A DNA stretch of 64,000 nt from positions 1-64,000 of the forward strand of contig CACOVO010000005.1 of assembly GCA_902630715.1 (NCBI GenBank), written 5' to 3'. Position numbers and translations under genes: made by a program. The notes under the pieces were generated by a model, which was given only the letters and a program-made list of their open reading frames with translations, ran no database searches and was not told the origin of the DNA. The stretch is from an uncultured SAR86 cluster bacterium. GTDB taxonomy: Bacteria; Pseudomonadota; Gammaproteobacteria; Magnimaribacterales; Magnimaribacteraceae. Of this stretch, positions 34,774-44,613 are shown piece after piece. Every line of letters begins with the position of its first letter. The stretch's first letter is position 1.

Positions 34774-36945
34774 GTGGACGTATCTGAAATTTTCGAAACT
34801 CTAAATGAACCTCAAAGGAAAGCTGTTACGTCTGAAGCTCAGAGCTTGCTAGTGCTTGCAGGAGCTGGGTCCGGAAAAACAAGAGTAATCGCACATCGCG
34901 TAGCATGGCTTATAAAAGCTCAGAATGTTAATCCTCACTCAATATTAACTGTTACCTTCACAAATAAGGCTTCGCGCGAAATGAGAGGAAGAATTGAAGA
35001 CATTGTCCAAGAAGAAATGGGAAATTTTTGGTGTGGAACTTTTCATGGCATATCTCATAGACTACTAAGGACTCATTGGGAGGAGGCAGGCTTAAGGAAA
35101 GAATTTTCAATCTTAGATTCTGAAGATCAGCATAGAGTCATAAAAAGGGTTGTAAAATCTATGGGCCTTGACGATACAAAATGGCCACCTAGACAAATAC
35201 AGTGGTTCATAAATAAACAGAAGGATGAGTGTTTGAGATCTAAAGATGTCGAAGTTACAGACGATTACTTTACTGAAAAAATGGTCGAAATCTATAAAGT
35301 GTATGAAGAGCTTTGTGAAAGAGAGAGCTTAGTAGACTTTGGTGAACTTCTTCTCAGAGTTTATGTTCTTCTAAAGACAAATGGTCAGGTTTTAAGACAC
35401 TATCAAAGAAGATTCAGCCATATTTTAGTAGACGAATTTCAGGACACTAATGAGGTTCAGTACCAATTTCTAAAAATGTTAGCTGCGAGCGGTTCAAATT
35501 TCATTGCAGTTGGAGATGACGATCAATCTATTTATGGGTGGAGAGGAGCTAAGAGTGAGAATATTAATAGATTTACTAATGATTACAAAAACACAGAGAT
35601 TATAAGACTTGAACAGAATTATAGGTCTACTTCCGTAATCTTGAATGCAGCTAATGAGGTTATAAAGAATAATCAAGGTAGATTAGGTAAGGAGCTGTGG
35701 ACTGATCAGAAAGAGGGAGAGCCTATTTCAGTTTATTCAGCTTATAACGAGGATGATGAAGCAAGGTTTGTCGTGGGCAGCATTCAAAACTGGGTGGCTC
35801 AAGGCAGAAATCTTGATGAAGTTGCGATCCTTTATAGGTCAAATGCTCAATCAAGGGTCTTAGAAGAGGCAATATTAAGAGAGTCATTGCCCTACAAAAT
35901 TTACGGTGGTCTAAGATTTTATGAAAGAGCGGAAATAAAGAATGCAATGAGTTATTTAAAGTTGGTCTATGGAAGAGAAGACGATGCTGCTTTTGAAAGA
36001 GTTATTAACATTCCTCCTCGCGGCATTGGTGTCAAGACCATAGAGATAATTAGATCAAAAGCTATGGAAGGCAAAACATCTCTATGGAAAGCATGCCAGG
36101 AGTTGCTTGATAATGACGGATTTACCTCTAGAGCGGCTCAAGCTATTGAGGGATTTATGAACAGCTTTGATACTCTTGAGAGTGACACAAAAGACTTACA
36201 ACTTTGGGAAATCGTTGATATTACGATCGAAAGGAGTGGTCTTATTGAATATCATAAAAAGGAAGCTGGCGAAAAGGGCAGAACAAGGGTGGAAAACTTA
36301 TCCGAACTAGTGGGAGCTGCAAAGGACTTTGAACCTGACACTTTTGATGAACTAGACGAGAGTTCCTTGAAGATGTTTATAGATCATGCTGCTCTTGATG
36401 CAGGAGAGACCCAAGCCTCTGAACACGAATTAGCAATCCAACTTATGACACTTCACTCAGCGAAGGGCTTAGAATTCCCTCTTGTTTTCATAACTGGGTT
36501 TGAAGAAGGACTTTTTCCACATAAACTATCGATTGAAGATCCCAATCAACTTCAAGAAGAAAGAAGGCTTTGTTATGTTGGCATGACAAGATCCATGGAA
36601 AAACTATTCGTAACTCATGCAGAGATGAGAAATTTACACGGGAGCGAAAGCTTCAATCCAGCATCAAGGTTTCTCAGAGAAATACCTGAAGAACTTACGG
36701 TTGAAGTGAGGACAGGTGGTAATGTTTCCAGATCTTCAAATTCAAAATTTAAAGGAAGTAGAATTAACGGAGAGGTGCCTGAAACAGAATTTAAGCTAGG
36801 CCAGAGAGTTTTGCATGAATCATTCGGCGAGGGTGTAATTTTAAATTATGAGGGCGAGGGATCTAATGCAAGAGTTGAAGTTAATTTTGATTCAAGTGAA
36901 ACAAAATGGCTCATGGTTACTTACGCAAAATTACAACAAATATAG
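34774..36945 (+). CDS. uvrD: DNA helicase II, superfamily 1
   Basis: 723 residues, matching UvrD (720 in E. coli). It unwinds DNA 3'-5' in mismatch and nucleotide-excision repair. Walker A is GAGSGKT (30-36). Later motifs include VDEFQDTNEVQY (DEXQD), GDDDQSIYGWRGA, QNYRSTSVILNAAN, LMTLHSAKGLEFPLVF and VGMTRSMEKL. The C-terminus has the Tudor-like tail LGQRVLHESFGEGVI, which binds RNA polymerase in UvrD/PcrA. The start is GTG at 34774. It is followed after 11 bases by the TRAP receptor gene. Confidence 0.95.
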   Translation: MDVSEIFETLNEPQRKAVTSEAQSLLVLAGAGSGKTRVIAHRVAWLIKAQNVNPHSILTVTFTNKASREMRGRIEDIVQEEMGNFWCGTFHGISHRLLRTHWEEAGLRKEFSILDSEDQHRVIKRVVKSMGLDDTKWPPRQIQWFINKQKDECLRSKDVEVTDDYFTEKMVEIYKVYEELCERESLVDFGELLLRVYVLLKTNGQVLRHYQRRFSHILVDEFQDTNEVQYQFLKMLAASGSNFIAVGDDDQSIYGWRGAKSENINRFTNDYKNTEIIRLEQNYRSTSVILNAANEVIKNNQGRLGKELWTDQKEGEPISVYSAYNEDDEARFVVGSIQNWVAQGRNLDEVAILYRSNAQSRVLEEAILRESLPYKIYGGLRFYERAEIKNAMSYLKLVYGREDDAAFERVINIPPRGIGVKTIEIIRSKAMEGKTSLWKACQELLDNDGFTSRAAQAIEGFMNSFDTLESDTKDLQLWEIVDITIERSGLIEYHKKEAGEKGRTRVENLSELVGAAKDFEPDTFDELDESSLKMFIDHAALDAGETQASEHELAIQLMTLHSAKGLEFPLVFITGFEEGLFPHKLSIEDPNQLQEERRLCYVGMTRSMEKLFVTHAEMRNLHGSESFNPASRFLREIPEELTVEVRTGGNVSRSSNSKFKGSRINGEVPETEFKLGQRVLHESFGEGVILNYEGEGSNARVEVNFDSSETKWLMVTYAKLQQI

Positions 36946-36956
36946 AGGACATAAGA

Positions 36957-38054
36957 ATGAAAAAAATAATCACTTTAGGAATTTTGTTAATTATGATCTC
37001 TTGTTCCGGAGAGAGAGAATCTTCAGTGGAAAACGAAGAATGCTTTTCATCTGGTAGTAAAACTTACAAGTGGACAATGGTTACTACCTGGCCCAAAAAT
37101 TTCCCTGGTCTTGGCATGGGACCTGAGAATTTCGCTAAATATGTAGATGAAATGACATGTGGCAGAATGCAAATAAAAGTTTATGGGGCTGGAGAGTTTG
37201 TGCCTGCTTTAGGTGTTTTTGATGCAGTTTCTCAGGGAAATGTTCAACTTGGACATGGCGCCTCTTATTATTGGACGGGAAAAGTTAAGTCTTCCCAGTT
37301 TTTTACAGCAGTTCCTTTTGGTCTGACTGCTCAAGAGATGAATGGTTGGCTGCACTACGGAGGAGGCATGGAACTTTGGGAAGAAGCTTATGAACCTTTT
37401 AACCTCATTCCATTAGCAGGCGGAAACTCTGGAGTTCAAATGGCGGGCTGGTTTAAGAGAGAAATTAATTCTCTGTCTGATCTAAAGGGCTTAAAAATGA
37501 GAATTCCTGGATTGGCTGGTGAAGTCTTCACCAGAGCAGGAGCGGAGACGGTAACACTTCCGGGTAATGAAATATTTCTTTCATTGCAACAGGGAGTGAT
37601 TGATGCAGCAGAATGGGTCGGTCCTTACAACGATTTAACTTTTGGGTTTCATCAAGTTTCAGATTATTACTATTATCCTGGATGGCATGAACCAGGTTCT
37701 ACGTTAGAAATAATTATCAATAAATCAGCGTACGAATCATTACCTGACGATTTAAAAGCGATCATTAAATATGCAGCAAAATCAGCTAATCAAGAAATGC
37801 TCGATGAATACACTGCACGTAATAATAAAGCTTTAACAGAGCTGATAGAGAAACATGATGTAGATCTTAGAAAACTTCCCGATAACGTTCTTAGAGAATT
37901 AAGAACTATAACCGACGAAGTGATGAAGGATTTCATAGCCGACGACCCTATGGCTCAAAAGGTTTATGAATCTTACACTCAGTTTAAAGAAGAAGTGGTG
38001 AACTACCATAGAATTTCCGAGAAAGCTTATATAGATACAAGAGAATTAGATTGA
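36957..38054 (+). CDS. TRAP transporter substrate-binding lipoprotein, TakP-like (alpha-keto acids)
   Basis: About 365 residues. ATG 36957 follows GAGGA and begins a signal sequence with a lipobox-like MISC, so the receptor is probably tethered. The body follows the TakP subfamily closely: MVTTWPKNFPGLGMGPE, a GDAV-like FDAVSQGNVQLGHGA, QMAGWF, KMRIPGLAGEV, DAAEWVGPYNDL and YYYPGWHEPGS. TakP proteins bind 2-oxo acids such as pyruvate and branched-chain keto acids. Cognate membrane subunits are probably the TRAP genes at 39612-41478, on the opposite strand behind lipB and lipA. The 3' end overlaps the lipB start. Confidence 0.85.
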   Translation: MKKIITLGILLIMISCSGERESSVENEECFSSGSKTYKWTMVTTWPKNFPGLGMGPENFAKYVDEMTCGRMQIKVYGAGEFVPALGVFDAVSQGNVQLGHGASYYWTGKVKSSQFFTAVPFGLTAQEMNGWLHYGGGMELWEEAYEPFNLIPLAGGNSGVQMAGWFKREINSLSDLKGLKMRIPGLAGEVFTRAGAETVTLPGNEIFLSLQQGVIDAAEWVGPYNDLTFGFHQVSDYYYYPGWHEPGSTLEIIINKSAYESLPDDLKAIIKYAAKSANQEMLDEYTARNNKALTELIEKHDVDLRKLPDNVLRELRTITDEVMKDFIADDPMAQKVYESYTQFKEEVVNYHRISEKAYIDTRELD

Positions 38055-38665
38055 AAGATATGCACATCAATGATCTGGGCTTAATTGACTATAACTTGGC
38101 CTGGAAGCAGATGCAGGTAGCAATAGGGAAAAGGTGTTCAAAAGAACCTGACGAAATTTGGTTTGCAGAACATACTCCAGTCTATACTTTGGGTCATGCA
38201 GCTTCGGAGGCTTTTATTTTATCTAATAATGACGTTCCAGTTGTCAGGACTGATAGAGGAGGTCAGGTTACTTATCATGGACCCGGACAATTGATGATTT
38301 ATACACTCCTTAATCTGAAGAGACTTGGCTGGGGGCCGAAACGACTTATCTGTGAACTCGAAACATTGATCATTAAATTATTAGAAAAGTATGAAATTTT
38401 CGCAGAGCGGAGAGAAGGCGCTCCCGGAATTTATGTTCAAGATAAAAAAATCGCATCTATTGGCTTAAAGATAAAAAAAGGATTTTGCTATCATGGAATT
38501 AGCCTAAATATTGATATGGATTTAAAACCATTTGATGGGATAATTACTTGCGGCATAGAGGAACTGGACGTTACTCAAATTACAGATTATTCAAAAATAT
38601 CCATTGAACTTGTCAAAAAAGATTTTATAAATATTTTAAATGGATCTAATTTTAGGACTGCTTAA
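38051..38665 (+). CDS. lipB: Octanoyl-[acyl-carrier-protein]:protein N-octanoyltransferase
   Basis: 204 residues. LipB moves octanoate from acyl carrier protein to the lipoyl domains of 2-oxoacid dehydrogenases and the glycine cleavage H protein. The signature [16 protein letters not shown] is intact, with a catalytic Lys in [10 protein letters not shown] and Cys167 in [12 protein letters not shown] 38051 overlaps the previous stop; ATG 38060 is the alternative. An AGAG about seven bases before the TTG slightly favours it. The stop shares a base with the lipA ATG. Confidence 0.95.
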   Translation: MKDMHINDLGLIDYNLAWKQMQVAIGKRCSKEPDEIWFAEHTPVYTLGHAASEAFILSNNDVPVVRTDRGGQVTYHGPGQLMIYTLLNLKRLGWGPKRLICELETLIIKLLEKYEIFAERREGAPGIYVQDKKIASIGLKIKKGFCYHGISLNIDMDLKPFDGIITCGIEELDVTQITDYSKISIELVKKDFINILNGSNFRTA

Positions 38666-39615
38666 TGGATAATCTTATACCCACTAAGACCATAAAAGAG
38701 AACGGAGTTGTTGCTATCAGAAATGGTATAAAGCCTAATCCTAATAAGCTGATACCAATTGAAAGAAAACCTACTTGGCTTAGGGTGAAGTCTAAAAACT
38801 CAGTAAAATACAGACAGCTCAAAGAAATTGTCTCAACCAAAAAGCTTCATACAGTATGTGAGGAAGCAATGTGCCCAAATATTCAGGAGTGTTGGAGTCA
38901 CGGTACGGCGACTTTTATGCTACTTGGCTCTGTTTGCACACGTGCATGTAAATTTTGTGCTGTAGATACAGGCAATCCCAGAGGTATTCTGGATACTGAA
39001 GAGCCCAATAAGGTAGCAAACTCTATATCCAATATGGAATTAAAGTATGCCGTTTTAACTTCTGTAAATAGAGATGATTTAGCTGATGGTGGAGCAGAAC
39101 ATTTTGCTTCCACCGTAAGAGCCATTAAAGAAAAATCACCGAGCGTAATCATCGAAACACTTGTTCCTGATTTTCTTGGTAATGAAAGATCTATAGAAAT
39201 CCTTTTAAACTCAAATCTCGAAGTATTCGCACAAAATGTAGAGACAGTAGAGCGACTTACCGAAAGAGTTCGAGATCCAAGGGCGGGTTATCACCAAACC
39301 TTGAAAGTTTTATCATACGCAAAGAAGTATTCTCCGACTGTTATCACTAAGACTAGCCTAATGCTCGGCTTAGGCGAATCAAAAGAGGAAATACTGGAGA
39401 CTTTTAAGGATATAAGAGCTACCGGAGTTGATGTCTTGACCTTAGGACAATATATGAGGCCGACTAAAAATCACCTACCTGTTGAGAAATGGTATACGCC
39501 TGAAGAATTTCTAGAATATAAAGAATGTGCCCTGGAATTTGGATTCGTTGAGGTTGCCTCGGGGCCTATGGTTAGATCTTCTTATAGAGCTGATAAGATA
39601 GCTCATCTTATCTAG
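38665..39615 (+). CDS. lipA: Lipoyl synthase
   Basis: 316 residues, full length. This radical-SAM enzyme inserts two sulfurs into protein-bound octanoate. The auxiliary cluster cysteines are C65, C70 and C76 ([12 protein letters not shown]), and the radical-SAM cluster is C91-TRA-C95-KF-C98. The C-terminal RSSYRAD supplies the conserved Ser ligand. It overlaps lipB by one base. Its stop lies in a CTAG that is also the stop of the convergent TRAP permease gene. Confidence 0.97.
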   Translation: MDNLIPTKTIKENGVVAIRNGIKPNPNKLIPIERKPTWLRVKSKNSVKYRQLKEIVSTKKLHTVCEEAMCPNIQECWSHGTATFMLLGSVCTRACKFCAVDTGNPRGILDTEEPNKVANSISNMELKYAVLTSVNRDDLADGGAEHFASTVRAIKEKSPSVIIETLVPDFLGNERSIEILLNSNLEVFAQNVETVERLTERVRDPRAGYHQTLKVLSYAKKYSPTVITKTSLMLGLGESKEEILETFKDIRATGVDVLTLGQYMRPTKNHLPVEKWYTPEEFLEYKECALEFGFVEVASGPMVRSSYRADKIAHLI

Positions 39616-40985
39616 CTACCATACACGGCATTTGGCAATGCTGTAACTAATTCAGGAAAGATAGCTAACGCAACAAGAACCATTAGTTGAATCAGTATGA
39701 ATGGAATTACGCCTTTATATATGTCTTTTGTCGCAAGACTATCGGGCGCGACTCCTCTTAAATAGAAGAGAGCGAAACCGAAAGGGGGCGTGAGAAAAGA
39801 TGTTTGAAGGTTTATGGCTATCATTATTCCTAGCCATATGGGATCAACTCCCAACATAAGTAACGCAGGACCTACAATTGGTACAACGACAAGTGTTATC
39901 TGGATAAAGTCTAGTATAAAACCTAGCAAAAATATCAGTACCATAACCAAAAGTACTGCACCGAATGTACCTCCTGGTAATTGGTTAAATATGCTTGTTA
40001 TTAAATCATCTCCACCAAATCCCCTAAAAACTAAAGAGAAGATCGAAGAGCCCAAAAGTATCATAAAGACCATTGCAGTGATTTCTGTTGTAGTCTCAAC
40101 CGATTCGGTTAGATTCTTTTTTGTAAGACTTTTTTTACTTAAAGCTAAAAGAATTGCCCCGAAGGCACCTACTCCAGCAGCTTCAGTAGGAGTAGCCACA
40201 CCCAAAAGTATGGAACCAAGGACTGATGCAATTAAGACAAAAGGCGGTAGAAGAGAAGTTAATAATATTTTCCATCTACCAGAAACTATTTCAACATTTT
40301 GGGATGGAGCCATTTGGGGTGATAAGTATGCTCTTAAAACAACATATAGTGCGTAGCAAACTACCAAAACGATACCTGGGATAATTGCTCCCATAAATAG
40401 ATCTCCAACAGAGACAGTTCTAGCTGAGAAATTTCCTATGCTCAATTGAGATTGCTGATAAGCAGCCGATAGTACGTCTCCTAAGATGACTAAAGCTATT
40501 GAAGGTGGAATTATTTGGCCTAATGTCCCTGTAGCGCATATAGTTCCAGCAGAAAGGCTAGGATCATATTTTCTTGATAACATGATGGGTAAAGAAATAA
40601 GTCCCATGGCAATTACAGTGGCGCCTACAATCCCTGTACTTGCAGCTATTAAAGCACCAACAAAGATGACAGAAATAGCCAAACTACCTCTAAAGCCACC
40701 TATCACTTCTGCCATGTTGCTTAACAAGTCTTGAGCAAGGTTTGACTTCTCGAGAAGCACTCCCATAAAAACAAATAATGGCACCGCAACCAAAGTCATA
40801 TTTGTCATGTCGCCGTATAGCCTATTTGGAATTGCTCCTAGAAATGCACTTTCGAAGGTACCTGAGAAAATACCTATACCTGCAAAGATGATTGCTGTAC
40901 CAGCTAATGAGAAGGCAACCGGAAATCCTGCCAGCAGGACAAGACATATAACACCGAACATTAAGAGAGGAATGAATTCAACCAT
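39612..40985 (-). CDS. TRAP transporter large permease subunit (DctM type)
   Basis: 457 residues with twelve or more hydrophobic helices. The DctM pattern is clear: [55 protein letters not shown] and [16 protein letters not shown]. The large subunit forms the Na+-driven path through the inner membrane and needs the small DctQ subunit and a soluble receptor. It overlaps the DctQ gene by eight bases. The nearest receptor is the TakP-like lipoprotein at 36957, so 2-oxo acids are the likely cargo. Confidence 0.92.
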   Translation of the reverse strand: MVEFIPLLMFGVICLVLLAGFPVAFSLAGTAIIFAGIGIFSGTFESAFLGAIPNRLYGDMTNMTLVAVPLFVFMGVLLEKSNLAQDLLSNMAEVIGGFRGSLAISVIFVGALIAASTGIVGATVIAMGLISLPIMLSRKYDPSLSAGTICATGTLGQIIPPSIALVILGDVLSAAYQQSQLSIGNFSARTVSVGDLFMGAIIPGIVLVVCYALYVVLRAYLSPQMAPSQNVEIVSGRWKILLTSLLPPFVLIASVLGSILLGVATPTEAAGVGAFGAILLALSKKSLTKKNLTESVETTTEITAMVFMILLGSSIFSLVFRGFGGDDLITSIFNQLPGGTFGAVLLVMVLIFLLGFILDFIQITLVVVPIVGPALLMLGVDPIWLGIMIAINLQTSFLTPPFGFALFYLRGVAPDSLATKDIYKGVIPFILIQLMVLVALAIFPELVTALPNAVYGS

Positions 40986-41478
40986 TTCTCTTTAGAGTCA
41001 AATAAGACTTTAGTATCTCAGAAAGGCTTTGCAGCATAAGAAGAGTTGCCACTGCAATTAATAAGGACTTTTGTAAGTAGACGAAAGGAAGTCCATCAGG
41101 CTCAGCTGAAACTTCCATTATACGCCACGAAAATTCTACATATCCCCAAGAGTATAAAAGAATAGTCCAGCACACAGGCTGTAAAAATATAATGTTTCCA
41201 AGCAAATCAATGAGCGCTTTTCTTGATTCACTGAAGTTTCTATAAAATATATCAACCCTTACATGTGCACCCCTTTTCAATGCAAATGCTGCTCCCAGTA
41301 AAAATAAACCTCCGTGCAAATATAAAACCACATCTTGTAAAAATACCGACCCCATATCAAGCCCGTACCTCATAATAACTACCGTACAAGTAATCAAGAC
41401 CATGATTGCTACGAACCAGGAACAGAGTTTTCCCGTGATTTCAGAGAATTTATCAAGATTCAGGCTTATTTTTTCCAA
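40978..41478 (-). CDS. TRAP transporter small permease subunit (DctQ type)
   Basis: 166 residues with four hydrophobic helices. The family pattern LYLHGGLFLLGAAFALKRGAHVRVDIFY is split over helices 2 and 3. DctQ stabilises the large subunit in TRAP transporters. The start is TTG at 41478; no ATG fits upstream. It is the first gene of the dctQM pair and is divergent from the acyl-CoA dehydrogenase gene, 54 bases away. Confidence 0.88.
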   Translation of the reverse strand: MEKISLNLDKFSEITGKLCSWFVAIMVLITCTVVIMRYGLDMGSVFLQDVVLYLHGGLFLLGAAFALKRGAHVRVDIFYRNFSESRKALIDLLGNIIFLQPVCWTILLYSWGYVEFSWRIMEVSAEPDGLPFVYLQKSLLIAVATLLMLQSLSEILKSYLTLKRNG

Positions 41479-41532
41479 TGTTTATCTATTCTTACTACTG
41501 AGTAATTGAATTATAATTAGAGAGAGGTATTT

Positions 41533-42744
41533 ATGAACTTACAATTTACACAAGAAGAACTAGATTTTCAAAAAGAAGTTAGAGATTGGATTAAAGAAAA
41601 CTATCCTGAAGACATGAAGGAGAGGCTTACGAATGCCCCTAATGGTCACGTTACAAAAGAAGAGCATGTGAAGTGGCAACAAGCTCTTTATGCAAAGGGA
41701 TGGGCAGGTATAAATTGGCCTAAGGAGTATGGCGGTGCTGCCTTTACAGCTTCACAAAAATATCTCTTTAGTAAAGAGATGGCAGCGGCAAGAGCCCCTG
41801 GTTTCACGGCATTTGGAGTATCTATGGTTGCTCCTGTGATAATGGCTTTCGGGTCTGATGAGCAGAAAAGTAAGTATCTTCCTGACATACTTTCTTCAAA
41901 GGTTTGGTGGTGTCAGGGCTATTCAGAACCTGGATCTGGATCAGATTTAGCATCGCTCAAGACTAAAGCTGAAGACATGGGTGATCACTATTTAGTTAAT
42001 GGAGCTAAGACATGGACAACCATGGCCCAACACGCAGACATGATTTTCTGTCTAGTGAGAACAAGCCAAGAGGATATAAGACAAAAAGGCATCTCTTTCT
42101 TACTCATAGACATGCACTCAGAGGGAATTGAAGTTCAACCAATCAATACGCTTGACAATACTCCTATCGGCCATCACGAAGTAAATACCGTATTTTTCGA
42201 AGACGTTAAAGTTCCTAAAGAAAATTTGATTGGAGAAGAGGGTAAAGGGTGGACGTATGCAAAATATCTCTTAGAGTTTGAAAGAGGCAATGGATATTCC
42301 TCTGAACTTTATCAACAGCTTCAACAAATAAAAGTAAAAGCCGGAACTGAAGATATAAGTGGTGCAAAATTATCCGAAGATCAGAATTTCCAACAGAAAG
42401 TTGCTGATATAGAGATACAAATTAATGCTATGGAGGCAACTGAACTGCGTATTTTAGGTAGTTTAACTGCTGGCCAAAATGTAGGACCTGAGTCGTCACT
42501 ATTAAAAACAAGAGGTACTGAAATTGGACAGGCCATAACCGAGCTTGCCGTTGAGCTGGTTGGCTATTACGGCATCCCATTCAATAATCCTGGCCCCGAA
42601 ATTGGAAATAATGAACCTGCAATTGGTAGCCGATTTGCCAATACTGCTGCACCGAGATATTTTAATTATCGTAAGGCTAGTATCTATGCTGGATCAAATG
42701 AAGTTCAAAGAAACATTATGGCTAAACTGGTATTAGGTTTGTGA
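41533..42744 (+). CDS. Acyl-CoA dehydrogenase
   Basis: 403 residues, full length. Family segments include WCQGYSEPGSGSDLASLKT, VNGAKTWTTMAQHADM and the C-terminal YAGSNEVQRNIMAKLVLGL. The enzyme oxidises acyl-CoA to 2-enoyl-CoA using FAD. A GAGAGG ribosome-binding site precedes the ATG. The substrate chain cannot be read from sequence. The dienoyl-CoA isomerase two genes on, opposite strand, suggests a local beta-oxidation theme. Confidence 0.9.
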   Translation: MNLQFTQEELDFQKEVRDWIKENYPEDMKERLTNAPNGHVTKEEHVKWQQALYAKGWAGINWPKEYGGAAFTASQKYLFSKEMAAARAPGFTAFGVSMVAPVIMAFGSDEQKSKYLPDILSSKVWWCQGYSEPGSGSDLASLKTKAEDMGDHYLVNGAKTWTTMAQHADMIFCLVRTSQEDIRQKGISFLLIDMHSEGIEVQPINTLDNTPIGHHEVNTVFFEDVKVPKENLIGEEGKGWTYAKYLLEFERGNGYSSELYQQLQQIKVKAGTEDISGAKLSEDQNFQQKVADIEIQINAMEATELRILGSLTAGQNVGPESSLLKTRGTEIGQAITELAVELVGYYGIPFNNPGPEIGNNEPAIGSRFANTAAPRYFNYRKASIYAGSNEVQRNIMAKLVLGL

Positions 42745-42747
42745 TTA

Positions 42748-43521
42748 ATGCTAGTACTTGTTTCACCGGCTAAAACTTTAGACTACGAAACTGAGTCTAA
42801 TTATGAGGACTTTTCGATAGCAACTCATCTTGATGATAGCGAAATACTTATAAAAGAGCTGCAAGATAAAAATCCAGAAGAGCTTTCGTCTCTTATGGGC
42901 TTGAGCGAGAAATTGTCTCTTCTTAACCATGAAAGAAATATAAATTGGTCGAGCCCAAAAAAGCCAAGTGAGACAGCTAGGCAAGCCATTTTTGCTTTCA
43001 AAGGCGACGTTTATCAGGGTTTGGACGCAAATAGCCTCTCCAGAAATGATATTAATTATATGCAGAAGAACCTTTGTATACTCTCTGGTTTGTATGGAAT
43101 GTTAAAACCTTTGGATTTAATGTATCCCTACAGACTCGAAATGGGAACAAAGATGAAAAATATGCGGGGGAATAATCTATACGAATTTTGGGGATCTAAG
43201 ATTACAGAATCTATCAATAAAATTTGTAATGAAAATAAGTCAAAAGGGGTGTTGAACTTGGCATCAGTAGAATACTTTTCCGCAGTAAAGCGAGACGAAT
43301 TATTAGCCCCATTGGTGAGCCCAGTTTTCAAGGACTACAAGAATGGAAGCTATAAAATTATCAGTTTTTATGCCAAAAAGGCTCGAGGATTAATGGCTAG
43401 ATTTGTAATCCAAAATAAAATCCAGAGCCCCAAAGACCTTTGTGACTTTAATCTTGAAGGATACAGTTACAGTAAAAAAGAGTCATCCAACGACGCACCG
43501 GTTTTTTTAAGAAAAGTCTAA
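42748..43521 (+). CDS. yaaA: Peroxide stress protein YaaA (DUF328)
   Basis: 257 residues, matching E. coli YaaA. It starts with the characteristic MLVLVSPAKTLDYE and keeps ARQAIFAFKGDVYQGL, LSGLYGMLKPLDLMYPYRLEMG and a late ARGLMARF. In E. coli YaaA binds DNA and lowers free iron during hydrogen-peroxide stress. It begins four bases after the acyl-CoA dehydrogenase stop, and its stop overlaps the convergent isomerase gene by four bases. Confidence 0.95.
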   Translation: MLVLVSPAKTLDYETESNYEDFSIATHLDDSEILIKELQDKNPEELSSLMGLSEKLSLLNHERNINWSSPKKPSETARQAIFAFKGDVYQGLDANSLSRNDINYMQKNLCILSGLYGMLKPLDLMYPYRLEMGTKMKNMRGNNLYEFWGSKITESINKICNENKSKGVLNLASVEYFSAVKRDELLAPLVSPVFKDYKNGSYKIISFYAKKARGLMARFVIQNKIQSPKDLCDFNLEGYSYSKKESSNDAPVFLRKV

Positions 43522-44369
43522 ACTCCTACTTCTCCATCAAGATACTTTCTTCTTGGAAGCATATCTTCAAACTCAGGCTCTTTGTTTTCAGCTTTTGCCT
43601 TAAATGCAACTGACATTTCATCGCTAATTCCTACAGCTGTGTTCCACAAAGCTATATGATTTAGTGCCTCCTCTATGGTGTGATCTCTACCATAGTTCAA
43701 AGACTCTTTTGTTCCAGCAATAGCTAAGGGGCCTTTAGATGCAATTTCTGAAGCAATTTCCATAACCCTTTCCATCATCTCCTCTTTGGTCTCGAAAACC
43801 TCATTGACTAAACCATGCTTCATTGCCTCATCGGGAAGAAATCTTCTTCCTGTATACGCCAATTCTCTTACAACTCCTTCAGGTATCAATCTAGGTATTC
43901 TTTGGAGGGTTCCTACATCAGCAGCCATACCTATATTTATTTCTTGAATGCAAAAGAAGGCGTCTTTAGTACAGTATCTCATGTCTGTAGCAGTTGCTAG
44001 ATCTACACCACCACCTACACATGCACCTTGTACTGCTGCGATTACTGGAATCCTTGCCTTTTCTAAGCAAGTTATGGTGTGCTGTAAATCAAGTGTGACC
44101 CTGTAACCAGATTCTTTTCTCATGCCCATATGAGCGTTAGGCTGTTTGTCTGAGGGAGAAAAATTTGCTAAATCCATTCCTGCACAAAAGTGTTTTCCTT
44201 CTCCAGAAAGCACTATTACTCTTGCAGAAGCATCATCAGATATGCTTTCTACGAGATGAGGAAGTTCAGACCAAAAGGCTTTATTCATCGAATTAAATTC
44301 ATCTGGCCTCGACATCTTGATGTGTGCTATTTTGTCTTTTATTTCTAAATCAAAACAAGTGTATTCCAT
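43518..44369 (-). CDS. Delta3,5-delta2,4-dienoyl-CoA isomerase-like crotonase
   Basis: 283 residues in the crotonase fold. The oxyanion hole is visible at HFCAGMDL and GACVGGG. Catalytic residues are E143 and D151 (QEINIGMAADVGTLQR). This eight-residue spacing and the AADVGTLQR wording match mammalian and bacterial ECH1-type dienoyl-CoA isomerases, which help oxidise unsaturated fatty acids. A plain enoyl-CoA hydratase would have two Glu. A GGAG site lies just before the ATG. A 55-residue open frame precedes it by 17 bases. Confidence 0.85.
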   Translation of the reverse strand: MEYTCFDLEIKDKIAHIKMSRPDEFNSMNKAFWSELPHLVESISDDASARVIVLSGEGKHFCAGMDLANFSPSDKQPNAHMGMRKESGYRVTLDLQHTITCLEKARIPVIAAVQGACVGGGVDLATATDMRYCTKDAFFCIQEINIGMAADVGTLQRIPRLIPEGVVRELAYTGRRFLPDEAMKHGLVNEVFETKEEMMERVMEIASEIASKGPLAIAGTKESLNYGRDHTIEEALNHIALWNTAVGISDEMSVAFKAKAENKEPEFEDMLPRRKYLDGEVGV

Positions 44370-44386
44370 TTTTTATCTCCGTATTT

Positions 44387-44554
44387 TTAAGCAGTCTCTG
44401 CCAAATTGATTATTTCATCAACCATTAACTTAAGTTTGTCGACATGATCAAATGCTTTATTATGGGGCATGACAACTTTGCGATCTCTACTTAAAAGGTT
44501 CAAACCGCTTTTTAGTTCTTGAGCGCTTTCTAGTATCTTTTCTTTATTTTCCAT
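44387..44554 (-). CDS. Small 55-residue hypothetical protein
   Basis: ATG at 44554, TAA at 44387-44389. The product is charged and helical, without a signal or membrane segment, with heptad-like spacing of Leu/Ile. It sits 17 bases before the isomerase gene on the same strand and fills the otherwise empty 245-base gap. The ribosome-binding site is weak. I do not recognise it; conservation in related genomes would confirm it. Confidence 0.5.
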   Translation of the reverse strand: MENKEKILESAQELKSGLNLLSRDRKVVMPHNKAFDHVDKLKLMVDEIINLAETA

Positions 44555-44613
44555 ACTAAATTTTTATAAATTCTCAGAATGTTATATTGTAGAAGAAAAG
44601 ATGAGTTCAATAA

